Positions 1-6,239 of a DNA stretch of 9,303 nucleotides are shown here, in pieces (the stretch's first letter is position 1; every line of letters starts with the position of its first letter). The position numbers were made by a program, and so were the translations under genes. The stretch spans positions 1 to 9,303 of the forward strand of contig CAZERD010000057.1 of the NCBI GenBank assembly GCA_964515405.1, read 5' to 3'. Source of the stretch: CAZERD01 sp964515405. Its GTDB lineage: Bacteria; Campylobacterota_A; Desulfurellia; Desulfurellales; CAZERD01. The notes beneath the pieces were generated by a model that did no database searches, was not told the DNA's origin, and worked only from the letters and a program-made list of their open reading frames with translations.

Positions 1-55
<55 letters not shown>

Positions 56-66
56 TCTCCAGTCAA

Positions 67-95
67 AAAATAAATCAAATTCCATCTTTTGTCAA
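67..95 (-). promoter_or_regulatory. Promoter of tRNA-Gly
   Basis: On the minus strand a perfect -35 TTGACA (95-90) is followed by a 17-base spacer and TATTTT (72-67), a 4/6 match to the -10 consensus. The expected start of transcription, near position 60, is about five bases before the mature tRNA 5' end. The promoter lies in the gap after the mannosyltransferase stop codon. I see no terminator hairpin in that gap, so read-through from the upstream gene is also possible. Confidence 0.65.
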
Positions 96-105
96 GGAGG
101 TTAGT

Positions 106-837
106 TTAGCCAAAGAGTTTGGTTTCTATCTCTTTTATTTTTACCCTAAATGGCATGATAATGGCTTCCTTGATGATAGACTTGCTCATCTTTGATGATC
201 CGAACTCCCTTTCGTAAAATATTATTGGTATCTCAACTACTCTTAGACCAAGTTTCCTTGCTCTGTATGTCATTTCTATTTGAAATGCGTATCCGTTTGA
301 TGTTATAGAGTCGAGGTGTATTTTTTCAAGGGCTTCCCTGGTGTAGCATCTGAAACCGCTGGTTAGGTCCCATAGGTCTGTCATGTTTAGGAGTATGCGG
401 GAATACAGATTTCCGAATTTTGATATCATGAGTCTTCTAAATTCCCATCCGACCACACTTATTTTGTCGTTCATGTAACGCGAACCTATAACAACATCGT
501 ATCCTTCATCTATCTTTTCCAAAAACGAGGGTATTTCGTTGGGGTCGTGGCTCATGTCTGAGTCCATCTCAAAGAAAAGGTTGTACTTTTTTTCAAGTCC
601 CCATTTGAATCCAGCAACGTAGGCACTGCCCAAGCCAAGCTTTGCTGGTCTCTCAAGCATGTAAATATTGCCATTGCTTTTCATCATTGCTTCTACTTTT
701 TCCTTGGTGCCGTCGTTTGAGTTGTCATCGACTACTAATACACTTAGGTTTTTGTGTGTAAGGAGACACGATATTACGGTTTCTATGGTTTTAGCTTCGT
801 TGTATGTTGGAAGCACCACAAGAATGTTTTTAGCCAT
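106..837 (-). CDS. Polyprenol-phosphate mannosyltransferase-like GT2 glycosyltransferase (DPM1 type)
   Basis: This is a family 2 glycosyltransferase of the dolichol/polyprenol-phosphate mannose synthase type. Such enzymes move a sugar, usually mannose from GDP-mannose, to a polyprenyl phosphate at the inner face of the cytoplasmic membrane, for use in envelope glycan or protein glycosylation. Visible motifs, numbered from the chosen ATG, are LPTYNEA near residue 9, VVDDNSNDGT near 35-44, the metal-binding DSD (residues 92-94) in EMDSDMSHDP, IGSRY near 117, LTSGFRCY near 158, and FYEREFGSSKMS near 207. It ends soon after that without C-terminal membrane helices, so it is the soluble single-domain form (about 243 residues). 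An in-frame GTG at 864 would add nine residues. The ATG at 837 places the first beta strand at the usual distance, but neither start has a good Shine-Dalgarno. Donor sugar and acceptor are inferred from the family; a glucosyl or other hexosyl donor is possible. Confidence 0.85.
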   Translation of the reverse strand: MAKNILVVLPTYNEAKTIETVISCLLTHKNLSVLVVDDNSNDGTKEKVEAMMKSNGNIYMLERPAKLGLGSAYVAGFKWGLEKKYNLFFEMDSDMSHDPNEIPSFLEKIDEGYDVVIGSRYMNDKISVVGWEFRRLMISKFGNLYSRILLNMTDLWDLTSGFRCYTREALEKIHLDSITSNGYAFQIEMTYRARKLGLRVVEIPIIFYEREFGSSKMSKSIIKEAIIMPFRVKIKEIETKLFG

Positions 838-853
838 TTTTACTAAAATTACA

Positions 854-882
854 TTGCTTTTCACCTTTTGGCAAGTTATTAT
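854..882 (+). promoter_or_regulatory. Candidate promoter of the surE operon
   Basis: The short gap between the divergent genes holds TTGCTT (854-859), a 17-base spacer and TATTAT (877-882). The -10 matches 5/6 of the consensus and the -35 is weak (3/6). Transcription would start near 889, giving a leader of about 23 bases before the surE GTG. On the opposite strand a TATAAC lies at 890-885, but no matching -35 is visible. Confidence 0.35.
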
Positions 883-911
883 TTGTTATAGCTGTTGTTT
901 CTGGGGGTGCT

Positions 912-1667
912 GTGAGAGTTCTTCTAACGAATGATGATGGTGTGCATGCTAAAGGCATTCAGATTCTTAGGAATTACCTTGAGGAAAAGGGATATGAGGT
1001 ATTTATAGTTACTACGGATAGGGACAGGAGTAGCACATCTCACGCTCTAACGTTTCACAGACCTATAAGGATAAAGCAATTGGAAGAGAGGGTTTATATA
1101 GTTGATGGAACACCGGTTGATAGTGTGCTTGTAGCTTTGAAGAGGGTGTTTAGTGAACCTCCGGAAGTGATCATATCCGGTATAAACGATGGACCTAACA
1201 TGGGAGAGGATGTCCTTTATTCGGGTACGCTTGCTGCAGCTATAGAGGGGCGTATAAACGATGTGAGATCCTTCGCTGTAAGTTTAGTTGCATTTGACAA
1301 TGGAGATAGGTACTTTGAATCTGCTGCTCATGTTGCTTCTGTGATGCTTGAATTTGTTGTGGACCATAATATGCCCCACGATACCATTTTAAATGTTAAT
1401 GTTCCTAATGTACCCTTGGATGAAATTAAAGGCATATCATTCACCAAGCAAGGCTCAAGGAGGTATTTTGACATATTGGACGAGAGGATAGATCCTCGTG
1501 GTAGACCGTACTACTGGATTACTGGGAGTATGGTGTTGGTTAATGATAGAGAAGGTACCGATTACTGGGCTGTGAATAATAGATATGTAGCTGTTACCCC
1601 CATTAAAATAGATTTTACCAATTATGAGTTTCTTGATAAGTTGAAGGGATTGACGGTTGGGCTCTGA
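912..1667 (+). CDS. surE: 5'/3'-nucleotidase SurE
   Basis: SurE is a divalent-metal-dependent phosphatase that removes phosphate from nucleoside 5'- and 3'-monophosphates, and in some species short polyphosphate, in the cytoplasm. It is linked to stationary-phase and stress survival. The protein opens with the family signature LLTNDDG (residues 4-10), giving the acidic metal ligands D8 and D9. RSSTSHALT follows, with S40 the likely third ligand. The SGINDGPNMGEDVLYSGT block (residues 89-106) supplies the conserved asparagine, probably N96, and is followed by AAAIEG. At 251 residues it has the usual full length. The start is GTG, supported by a strong GGGGG Shine-Dalgarno at 903-907. The next gene begins 39 bases after the stop with no visible terminator, so the two are probably co-transcribed. 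Confidence 0.96.
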   Translation: MRVLLTNDDGVHAKGIQILRNYLEEKGYEVFIVTTDRDRSSTSHALTFHRPIRIKQLEERVYIVDGTPVDSVLVALKRVFSEPPEVIISGINDGPNMGEDVLYSGTLAAAIEGRINDVRSFAVSLVAFDNGDRYFESAAHVASVMLEFVVDHNMPHDTILNVNVPNVPLDEIKGISFTKQGSRRYFDILDERIDPRGRPYYWITGSMVLVNDREGTDYWAVNNRYVAVTPIKIDFTNYEFLDKLKGLTVGL

Positions 1668-1706
1668 GGATTAAATTTCATTATAGGGTCCTTCTGGTAC
1701 GGGAGT

Positions 1707-2240
1707 ATGAATAATGTAAGCCTTAGGGCGTATGATCCTTATATGTTTTATAAGCTTGATCCTGGAGAATGGGGCAGTGCATCTCCAGTTCCTGCTTCCC
1801 AATCCCTTGAGAAAGTAGCATCCCATGAGGCTTCTAATCTTATAAGGTTTGAAAGTGAGGCCAACAGGAAGGGGTGCTATATAATTATGAGCAATATACA
1901 TATTGACTTTGGGAAACGAGGTATTTTTCTTGCTGCAACTTCTGGGAGGACTACGGCGTGGATTTACTGTCCCAAGAGAGAAGAGTACAAACAGATAAAG
2001 GATTTTAAGCTTGCTCAACTGGAGTACAAGATAAAGCAGTACTCTAACAAAATAGACGAGTTGAATAAGGAGATAAAAAAGGCAGATAACCCTTATGAGA
2101 AATCCCTGCTGGAGATAAAAAAGGATAGCCTTAAGTCGCAGAAGATAAATATGGAGATGAAAAAGATAAGGTTGTATCTCCAGTTAAATCTGCTTGTCAT
2201 ACAAGGGTTTGCAGGAGGTAATCTTAATGTTACGGTGTAG
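1707..2240 (+). CDS. Unrecognised protein with C-terminal coiled coil
   Basis: I do not recognise this 177-residue protein. It has no signal peptide and no clear membrane helix. Residues 1-30 are aromatic- and proline-rich. Residues 33-56 look like a helix carrying SHEASNLIRFESEA. Residues 57-87 look like beta strands, with IIMSNIHIDF, GIFLAATSGRTTAWIY and one cysteine (C88). Residues 91-155 are a highly charged heptad-like helix rich in K, E and I, a likely coiled coil. A hydrophobic tail LQLNLLVIQGFAGG (158-171) follows. The ORF is in the same frame as surE, beyond its TGA. The only nearby Shine-Dalgarno, GGGAG at 1701-1705, is one base from the ATG, which is abnormally close, so the start is uncertain; M13 at 1743 is an alternative. 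Length, codon use like its neighbours and the absence of a competing gene support it as real. No function is proposed. Confidence 0.7.
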   Translation: MNNVSLRAYDPYMFYKLDPGEWGSASPVPASQSLEKVASHEASNLIRFESEANRKGCYIIMSNIHIDFGKRGIFLAATSGRTTAWIYCPKREEYKQIKDFKLAQLEYKIKQYSNKIDELNKEIKKADNPYEKSLLEIKKDSLKSQKINMEMKKIRLYLQLNLLVIQGFAGGNLNVTV

Positions 2241-2242
2241 AA

Positions 2243-2265
2243 GGGAAACCCTCGGTGGGGTTCCC
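2243..2265. terminator. Hairpin between convergent genes, possible bidirectional terminator
   Basis: GGGAAACCC and GGGGTTCCC form a nine-position stem with one A-G mismatch around a five-base loop (TCGGT). It lies exactly between the stop of the unrecognised plus-strand gene and the stop of ahpC, and its last base belongs to the ahpC stop codon. Neither strand has a run of T after the stem, so it is not a canonical intrinsic terminator. It may act as a 3'-end stabiliser or a weak terminator for both transcripts. Confidence 0.45.
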
Positions 2266-2873
2266 TAAGAGAGAAGTTCTTCGACTGTTACGTAATCTCC
2301 TACTCTACCGGTCATTTTCTCTTCGTCTGTGTTTACAGGCAGTGTCTTCTTTCCGGGTCTCCAGTTGGCGGGACATACTTCGCCTGTCCTATATACATGT
2401 TGGTGTGCTTGTATTTGTCTTATGAACTCGTTTATGTTTCTACCGACGCCGAGAGCTTGAACCTCTTCTGCCACGATCACACCGTCTGGGTTTATGAGGA
2501 ATCTGCCTCTCAGTGCTACACCAGAGTTTTCAAGGAGCACTCCAAAGGCTCTTGAAGTCTCACCGGTTGGGTCTGCACCTATTGTAAGCTTCAATCCATT
2601 GAGTAGCGGTTCCGTTTCAACGAACCTTTTGTGGGAGAACTTTGTGTCCGTTGATATGGCGAGTATCTCTACGCCCATTGATTTTAGTTCGTTATATTTG
2701 GCGTTTATGGCCGCAAGTTCTGTTGGACAAACAAACGTGAAATCTGCTGGATAGAAGCATATGACTGTCCATTTCCCTTTGTAGCTCTCACTGGATACTT
2801 TCCTGTAATGTCCTGATGCTGAGTCATACGCATCCATCTCAAATTCTGGCATCTGCTTTTGGACTAAGCTCAT
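2265..2873 (-). CDS. ahpC: 2-Cys peroxiredoxin (AhpC type)
   Basis: This thiol peroxidase reduces hydrogen peroxide, alkyl hydroperoxides and often peroxynitrite in the cytoplasm, using electrons from AhpF, a thioredoxin system or a similar disulfide reductase. The thioredoxin fold carries the peroxidatic site FYPADFTFVCPTE with C49, and the resolving cysteine C167 in GEVCPANW near the C terminus, so it is a typical 2-Cys enzyme of full length (202 residues). The conserved DPTGETSRAFGV and RGRFLINPDG blocks are present. The GGLG motif that makes eukaryotic 2-Cys enzymes sensitive to over-oxidation is not seen, which fits the robust bacterial AhpC class. An extra cysteine, C39, lies in the strand before the active site. 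The ATG start has an excellent GGAGGTGG Shine-Dalgarno at 2884-2877. No ahpF or rubredoxin lies next to it; the gene appears monocistronic, with a strong promoter and a Fur-family box. Confidence 0.96.
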   Translation of the reverse strand: MSLVQKQMPEFEMDAYDSASGHYRKVSSESYKGKWTVICFYPADFTFVCPTELAAINAKYNELKSMGVEILAISTDTKFSHKRFVETEPLLNGLKLTIGADPTGETSRAFGVLLENSGVALRGRFLINPDGVIVAEEVQALGVGRNINEFIRQIQAHQHVYRTGEVCPANWRPGKKTLPVNTDEEKMTGRVGDYVTVEELLS

Positions 2874-2898
2874 TTTACCACCTCCATGTTTTATTTGG

Positions 2899-2911
2899 TG
2901 TAATAATTACA
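2899..2911. promoter_or_regulatory. PerR/Fur-family operator candidate in the ahpC leader
   Basis: TGTAATAATTACA is a perfect 6-1-6 palindrome. It agrees with 11 of 13 core positions of the Bacillus-type PerR box (TATAATNATTATA), with symmetric differences, and equally well with a Zur-type core (CGTAATNATTACG). It covers about +16 to +28 of the predicted ahpC transcript, where a bound repressor would block transcription. Control of a peroxiredoxin favours PerR. The regulator gene is not in this window. Confidence 0.55.
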
Positions 2912-2932
2912 AAGTTGTTTAAATTCGAAAAG

Positions 2933-2961
2933 AGTATACCATTTACTTTGAGCAGTGTCAA
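2933..2961 (-). promoter_or_regulatory. Strong sigma70-type promoter of ahpC
   Basis: On the minus strand a perfect TTGACA (2961-2956), a 17-base spacer and TATACT (2938-2933, 5/6) form a near-consensus promoter. Transcription would start near 2926, leaving a leader of about 53 bases that contains the palindrome at 2899-2911 and the Shine-Dalgarno. Confidence 0.8.
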
Positions 2962-2980
2962 CGCGTAAATATCAGCGTTG
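2959..2980. repeat. 22-bp dyad CAACGC-N10-GCGTTG between divergent promoters
   Basis: CAACGC at 2959-2964 and GCGTTG at 2975-2980 form a perfect inverted repeat with a 10-base spacer. The left arm shares three bases with the ahpC -35 (2956-2961), and the right arm shares three with the -35 proposed for the amidase gene (2978-2983). It could be an operator controlling both genes, or simply the result of two TTG-containing -35 boxes facing each other. The extra GC pairs (CGC/GCG) go beyond what the -35 boxes require. Confidence 0.4.
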
Positions 2981-3004
2981 AATGTTTTTTGATTTTGTTA
3001 TAAT
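2978..3004 (+). promoter_or_regulatory. Promoter of the amidase gene
   Basis: A perfect -10 TATAAT (2999-3004) is preceded at 15 bases by TTGAAT (2978-2983, 4/6). A one-base shift of the -35 gives a 16-base spacer. Transcription would start near 3011, about 28 bases before the ATG. Confidence 0.6.
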
Positions 3005-3038
3005 ATAGTGAATATCCATAGTGGAGGGAGGATAGAGT

Positions 3039-4526
3039 ATGGCTTTCAAAGAGTATGGCGAGTACGATGCTCTTGGTCTTGCTGGGTTGGTTAAGAGAGG
3101 TGAGGTTAGTCCTGTAGAAATACTGGAAGAGGCTATAGCTAAGATAGAGAAATTGAATCCCAAAATAAATGCAGTGATAACAAAGGCCTATGATATGGCT
3201 GAGAAGGCTGTAGATGGTGGTTTGCCTGACGGTATTTTCAAGGGAGTTCCTATTTTGCTTAAGGATATTCTTCAGACGTGCAAGGGGATGAGATATACAA
3301 TGGGTTCGAAGTTCTTGAAGGATTTTGTTCCGAATGTGGATTCTGAGTACGTTGTCAGAGTAAAGAAGACCGGTGCTGTTATACTCGGCAAGACAAATGT
3401 ACCTGAGTTCGGATTAATGGGAGTAACGGAGCCTGAGTATTTTGGACCTACAAAGAATCCTTGGAATATAAAGTATACCTCTGGAGGGTCCAGTGGGGGT
3501 TCGGCTGCAGCCGTTGCCTCCAGAATGGTTCCCATTGCTACAGGTAATGATGGTGGAGGCTCAATAAGAATACCGGCTTCATGCTGTGGAGTGTTTGGTT
3601 TGAAACCTTCGCGAGGTCGTACACCTAATGGGCCGGAGAAAGGGGAAGTATGGATGGGTCTTGTGGCGGAGCATGTACTGACCAGGTCTGTTAGGGATTC
3701 TGCTGCGATGCTTGATGCAACTCAGGGATCTGATACCGGTGCTCCGTATGAGATTAAAGAACCAGGTGGCCCGTATCTCAAGGCTATAGAAGTTCCGCCG
3801 GATAGACTCAGGATAGCGTTTTCTACGGAATTGCCCCTGGGTGGGAGGATACATCCTGAGTGCAAAAAAGCTGTGACCCAGACTGCTAAGCTACTTGAAG
3901 ACCTTGGGCACATTGTGGAGGAAAAAACCCCAGAAGTTGATTTTGTAGAGCTTGCGAGGAGTTATATAATCTCTTTGTTTGGTGAAGTGGCGTTTTTGTT
4001 GTCTGATATTGAAAATTCAGCGGGGAGAAAAATTCAGCCGGGCGATGTGGAGGTTACTACTTGGATAATATCTAGGATGGGTTATGTTGTTCCGATATGG
4101 AGGGCAAGTTGGGCAAAGTGTGTTTGGGACAGGGCCGCAAGGGTTATGGGGAGGTTTCATCAGTCATATGATGTCTATATGACGCCCACGATGTCGTATC
4201 CACCAGCAAGGATAGGTGAGGTGACACCTTCGTTTGTTGAAAAGAAGTTAATGAGGCTTGTTGATAGGTTGCATTTGTATAAGGTGTTCAATGTGGCAAA
4301 GAGTGTTGAAAAGATAGCCTACAGGCAGCTGACAAGAATGCCCTATACCCAGATCGCCAACCAGACAGGCCAACCTGCTATGAGTGTTCCTCTCTACTGG
4401 ATGAAGAATAATTTGCCGATAGGAGTGCATTTCATGGCGGGGTTTGGAAGGGAGGATACGCTGCTCAAGCTTGCAGCTCAACTTGAAGAGGCAAAACCCT
4501 GGGCCCAAATGTACCCTAAGCTTTAA
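3039..4526 (+). CDS. Amidase-signature hydrolase, NylA (6-aminohexanoate-cyclic-dimer hydrolase)-like
   Basis: This is a cytoplasmic amidase of the amidase-signature family, which hydrolyses carboxamide or cyclic amide bonds with a Ser-cisSer-Lys triad. All three residues are visible: K75 in VPILLKD, S151 in the GGSSGGS motif (residues 149-155), and nucleophile S175 in DGGGSIRIPAS. The 495-residue length, the triad spacing and the C-terminal block (TGQPAMSVPLYW, LPIGVHFM, LLKLAAQLEEAKPWA) resemble Arthrobacter NylA (493 residues, K72/S150/S174) more than the GatA subunit of Asp/Glu-tRNA amidotransferase. No gatB or gatC is adjacent, which also argues against GatA. The natural substrate is unknown. 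The family is broad and such genes are often annotated simply as amidase. The ATG has a strong purine-rich Shine-Dalgarno (3023-3032). The gene is divergent from ahpC and separated from tetR by a 77-base gap with its own signals. Confidence 0.9.
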   Translation: MAFKEYGEYDALGLAGLVKRGEVSPVEILEEAIAKIEKLNPKINAVITKAYDMAEKAVDGGLPDGIFKGVPILLKDILQTCKGMRYTMGSKFLKDFVPNVDSEYVVRVKKTGAVILGKTNVPEFGLMGVTEPEYFGPTKNPWNIKYTSGGSSGGSAAAVASRMVPIATGNDGGGSIRIPASCCGVFGLKPSRGRTPNGPEKGEVWMGLVAEHVLTRSVRDSAAMLDATQGSDTGAPYEIKEPGGPYLKAIEVPPDRLRIAFSTELPLGGRIHPECKKAVTQTAKLLEDLGHIVEEKTPEVDFVELARSYIISLFGEVAFLLSDIENSAGRKIQPGDVEVTTWIISRMGYVVPIWRASWAKCVWDRAARVMGRFHQSYDVYMTPTMSYPPARIGEVTPSFVEKKLMRLVDRLHLYKVFNVAKSVEKIAYRQLTRMPYTQIANQTGQPAMSVPLYWMKNNLPIGVHFMAGFGREDTLLKLAAQLEEAKPWAQMYPKL

Positions 4527-4541
4527 GTCACGACTGACTTA
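4524..4541. promoter_or_regulatory. 18-bp palindrome upstream of tetR, operator or weak terminator
   Basis: TAAGTCACGACTGACTTA is a perfect 7-4-7 inverted repeat. It starts at the amidase stop codon and ends about five bases before the proposed tetR -35. Its size and position fit a TetR-family operator. It could instead fold in RNA as a 7-bp hairpin with a CGAC loop ending the amidase transcript, but only scattered Ts follow and the stem is AT-rich, so termination would be poor. Confidence 0.45.
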
Positions 4542-4546
4542 TATAC

Positions 4547-4575
4547 TTTACAATTTCATCTGTCTATGATATTAA
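4547..4575 (+). promoter_or_regulatory. Candidate promoter of the tetR-emrAB operon
   Basis: TTTACA (4547-4552, 5/6), a 17-base spacer and TATTAA (4570-4575, 4/6) place the transcript start near 4582. A 10-bp perfect palindrome, ATTAATTAAT (4571-4580), covers the -10 and is a second candidate operator, although such AT palindromes arise easily by chance. Confidence 0.45.
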
Positions 4576-4603
4576 TTAATCGTTTGTTTAGTGGAGCTTA
4601 GGT

Positions 4604-5176
4604 ATGAGCAGTAAGGAAAAGATATTAAGGGTAGCCGCAGAGCTCTTCGCAAAGTATGGCTACGAAGGAACTACCATAAGGAAGATAGCCAAGTATGCAG
4701 GAGTAAACAGTGCAATGGTGAGTTATTATTTCAAGAGCAAACAGAGTCTGTATGAAACTATACTTTCAATGCACATGGAGGAGTTTAAGAGAAGTGTAGA
4801 TTCAATACCACGTGATGACGAGGAAAATTTCATACGTGGCTTTATAAAGGCCCATATAAAGACCATAAAGAAAAGAGGGAAGTACGTTTCCTTTTTGATT
4901 TTAAGAGAGTTTTTGGAACACTTTAAGAAGTCAGAGTGGTTTATGGAGAGGTATATAAAGCACCTTTCTGAGAAGGCTGAAGGGGAATTACGTAGAGGTG
5001 TAGAGAGCGGGAGATTCAAGTCTATAGATACCTCACTCATGCTGAAACTCCTTATAGGCATAGATATAGCCATGAGTTCTGAGATTCACAGGATGAGTGA
5101 AGACGAACTGGCTAATATTGCTTCCGAGGTACTTCTGGACGGTATAAGAGCAGGAAAAAAGAAGGATGAACCGTAA
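4604..5176 (+). CDS. TetR/AcrR-family transcriptional regulator
   Basis: This is a one-component repressor of the TetR family, normally a dimer that leaves its palindromic operator when a small ligand, often an efflux substrate, binds the C-terminal domain. The N-terminal helix ILRVAAELFAKYGYEGTT (residues 7-24) and the helix-turn-helix IRKIAKYAGVNSAMVSYYFKSKQSLYETIL (25-54) fit the family profile closely. Residues 55-190 form the variable helical ligand and dimer domain, which gives no clue to the ligand. The ATG has GGAG at 4593-4596, seven bases upstream. The last 11 bases overlap the emrA-like gene, so regulator and pump are translated from the same message. The most likely target is its own promoter; the palindromes at 4524-4541 and 4571-4580 are the candidate sites. 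Confidence 0.93.
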   Translation: MSSKEKILRVAAELFAKYGYEGTTIRKIAKYAGVNSAMVSYYFKSKQSLYETILSMHMEEFKRSVDSIPRDDEENFIRGFIKAHIKTIKKRGKYVSFLILREFLEHFKKSEWFMERYIKHLSEKAEGELRRGVESGRFKSIDTSLMLKLLIGIDIAMSSEIHRMSEDELANIASEVLLDGIRAGKKKDEP

Positions 5177-6239
5177 GAAGTTTATGGCTGTAGCTATAGT
5201 TCTGATTGTTACTGTGGCAGCGGTTGTGTATTGGGTATATGAGAGGAGCCTCATATACACGGATGATGCTCAGGTGAATTCTTATGTGTATCGTGTGGCT
5301 TCAAAGGTGGGTGGTATTGTGGCCGGTGTGTATGTTAGGAACTTTGAGGAGGTAAGAAAAGGAGAAGTGCTGGTCAAGATAGATCCCACTGACTATAAAA
5401 ACGCTCTAGAGGCCTTGAGCAACGAAAGGGAATCAATAAGTCATCATATTGCTGCTCTGAGGGAGGAAATGAAGGCTGTGACATCGGAGGCAGTATCAAA
5501 GATCAAGGTACTTCGTAGTCAACTTGAGGCGGAACATTCTTTACTCAAGGCGTATAAGGTTGATCTGCACAAGTCCTTTTTGGATCTTGAAAGGTATAGA
5601 CGTTTGTTTGAAAGTAGGGCTGTGTCCAGGAATACTCTTGAACTTGAAAATCAAGCCTATGCCAATAAGTTTGCCAGGGTTAAGGCACAGGAGAGGAAGA
5701 TAGAATCTACGGAAGCCCAGATAAAAGGGGTTATGAGTTATAGGTACAAGGTGGCAGAGATACTGGCCCAGATGAGGTCCCTTAGAAGTGAGCTTAAATC
5801 GGTTGTCAATAAGCTGAATATAGCTAGGGATAATCTAAAACATACGGTGATAAGGGCGCCTGTGTCTGGAGAGATAACCCAGAAGAGTGTAGAGCCGGGG
5901 GAGGTGATTCAACCCACCCAAACGCTTATGATGGTGGTTCCGTTGAGCAAGTCGTGGGTGGTAGCGAATTTTAAAGAGACAGAGCTCCACAAGATAAAGA
6001 TAGGCGATAAGGCTAAAATACACGTTGACGCTTATCCGGATGCTACATTCTTGGGTACAGTGGTATCTTTTGATGCCGGTACCGGTGATAGGTTTTCTCT
6101 TCTTCCGCCCCAGAATGCGACGGGCAATTACATCAAGGTTGTTCAAAGGGTCCCCGTGAAGATAAAGCTTCGCCCGTATGATCATAAAAGATACATCCTT
6201 AGGGTGGGTTTAAACTGCGAAGTTACCATTGAAAAATGA
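5166..6239 (+). CDS. emrA: EmrA-type HlyD-family membrane fusion protein
   Basis: This periplasmic adaptor links an inner-membrane MFS pump to an outer-membrane channel in tripartite drug efflux. It has a short cytoplasmic start (MNRKK) and one membrane anchor (about residues 5-24). The first lipoyl half with TDDAQVNSYVYRVASKVGGIV (about 32-75) follows, then a long coiled-coil hairpin (about 78-225). The second lipoyl half begins VIRAPVSGEITQKSVEPGEVI (about 228-258). The beta-barrel region carries the EmrA hallmarks VANFKETEL (266-274) and FSLLPPQNATGN (310-321). The 357-residue length is slightly shorter than E. coli EmrA (390). It overlaps tetR by 11 bases, and its stop shares ATGA with the start of emrB. 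AGGA at 5152-5155 is the likely Shine-Dalgarno. The exported compounds cannot be read from the sequence. Confidence 0.94.
   Translation: MNRKKFMAVAIVLIVTVAAVVYWVYERSLIYTDDAQVNSYVYRVASKVGGIVAGVYVRNFEEVRKGEVLVKIDPTDYKNALEALSNERESISHHIAALREEMKAVTSEAVSKIKVLRSQLEAEHSLLKAYKVDLHKSFLDLERYRRLFESRAVSRNTLELENQAYANKFARVKAQERKIESTEAQIKGVMSYRYKVAEILAQMRSLRSELKSVVNKLNIARDNLKHTVIRAPVSGEITQKSVEPGEVIQPTQTLMMVVPLSKSWVVANFKETELHKIKIGDKAKIHVDAYPDATFLGTVVSFDAGTGDRFSLLPPQNATGNYIKVVQRVPVKIKLRPYDHKRYILRVGLNCEVTIEK

Noticed and set aside
1665..1667. TGA of surE as a selenocysteine or recoding site joining surE to the next ORF
   Set aside because: SurE is already full length at this stop (251 residues), and no selenocysteine insertion hairpin is apparent just downstream. 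Ordinary termination is the simpler reading.
1671..2018. Minus-strand ORF of 115 codons opposite the unrecognised coiled-coil gene
   Set aside because: Its residues are low in sense-like pattern, it has no Shine-Dalgarno, and the plus-strand ORF is longer, charged-helical and collinear with surE.
3579..3913. Two overlapping minus-strand ORFs inside the amidase gene
   Set aside because: They are antisense to the conserved amidase core and show no recognisable domain or start signal.
3039..4526. GatA subunit of the tRNA-dependent amidotransferase
   Set aside because: There is no gatB or gatC nearby, and the length and C-terminal motifs fit NylA-type amidases better, although GatA shares the same catalytic core.
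5835..6185. Minus-strand ORF of 116 codons inside emrA
   Set aside because: It lies wholly antisense to the clearly conserved second lipoyl and beta-barrel region of EmrA; it is a frame shadow.
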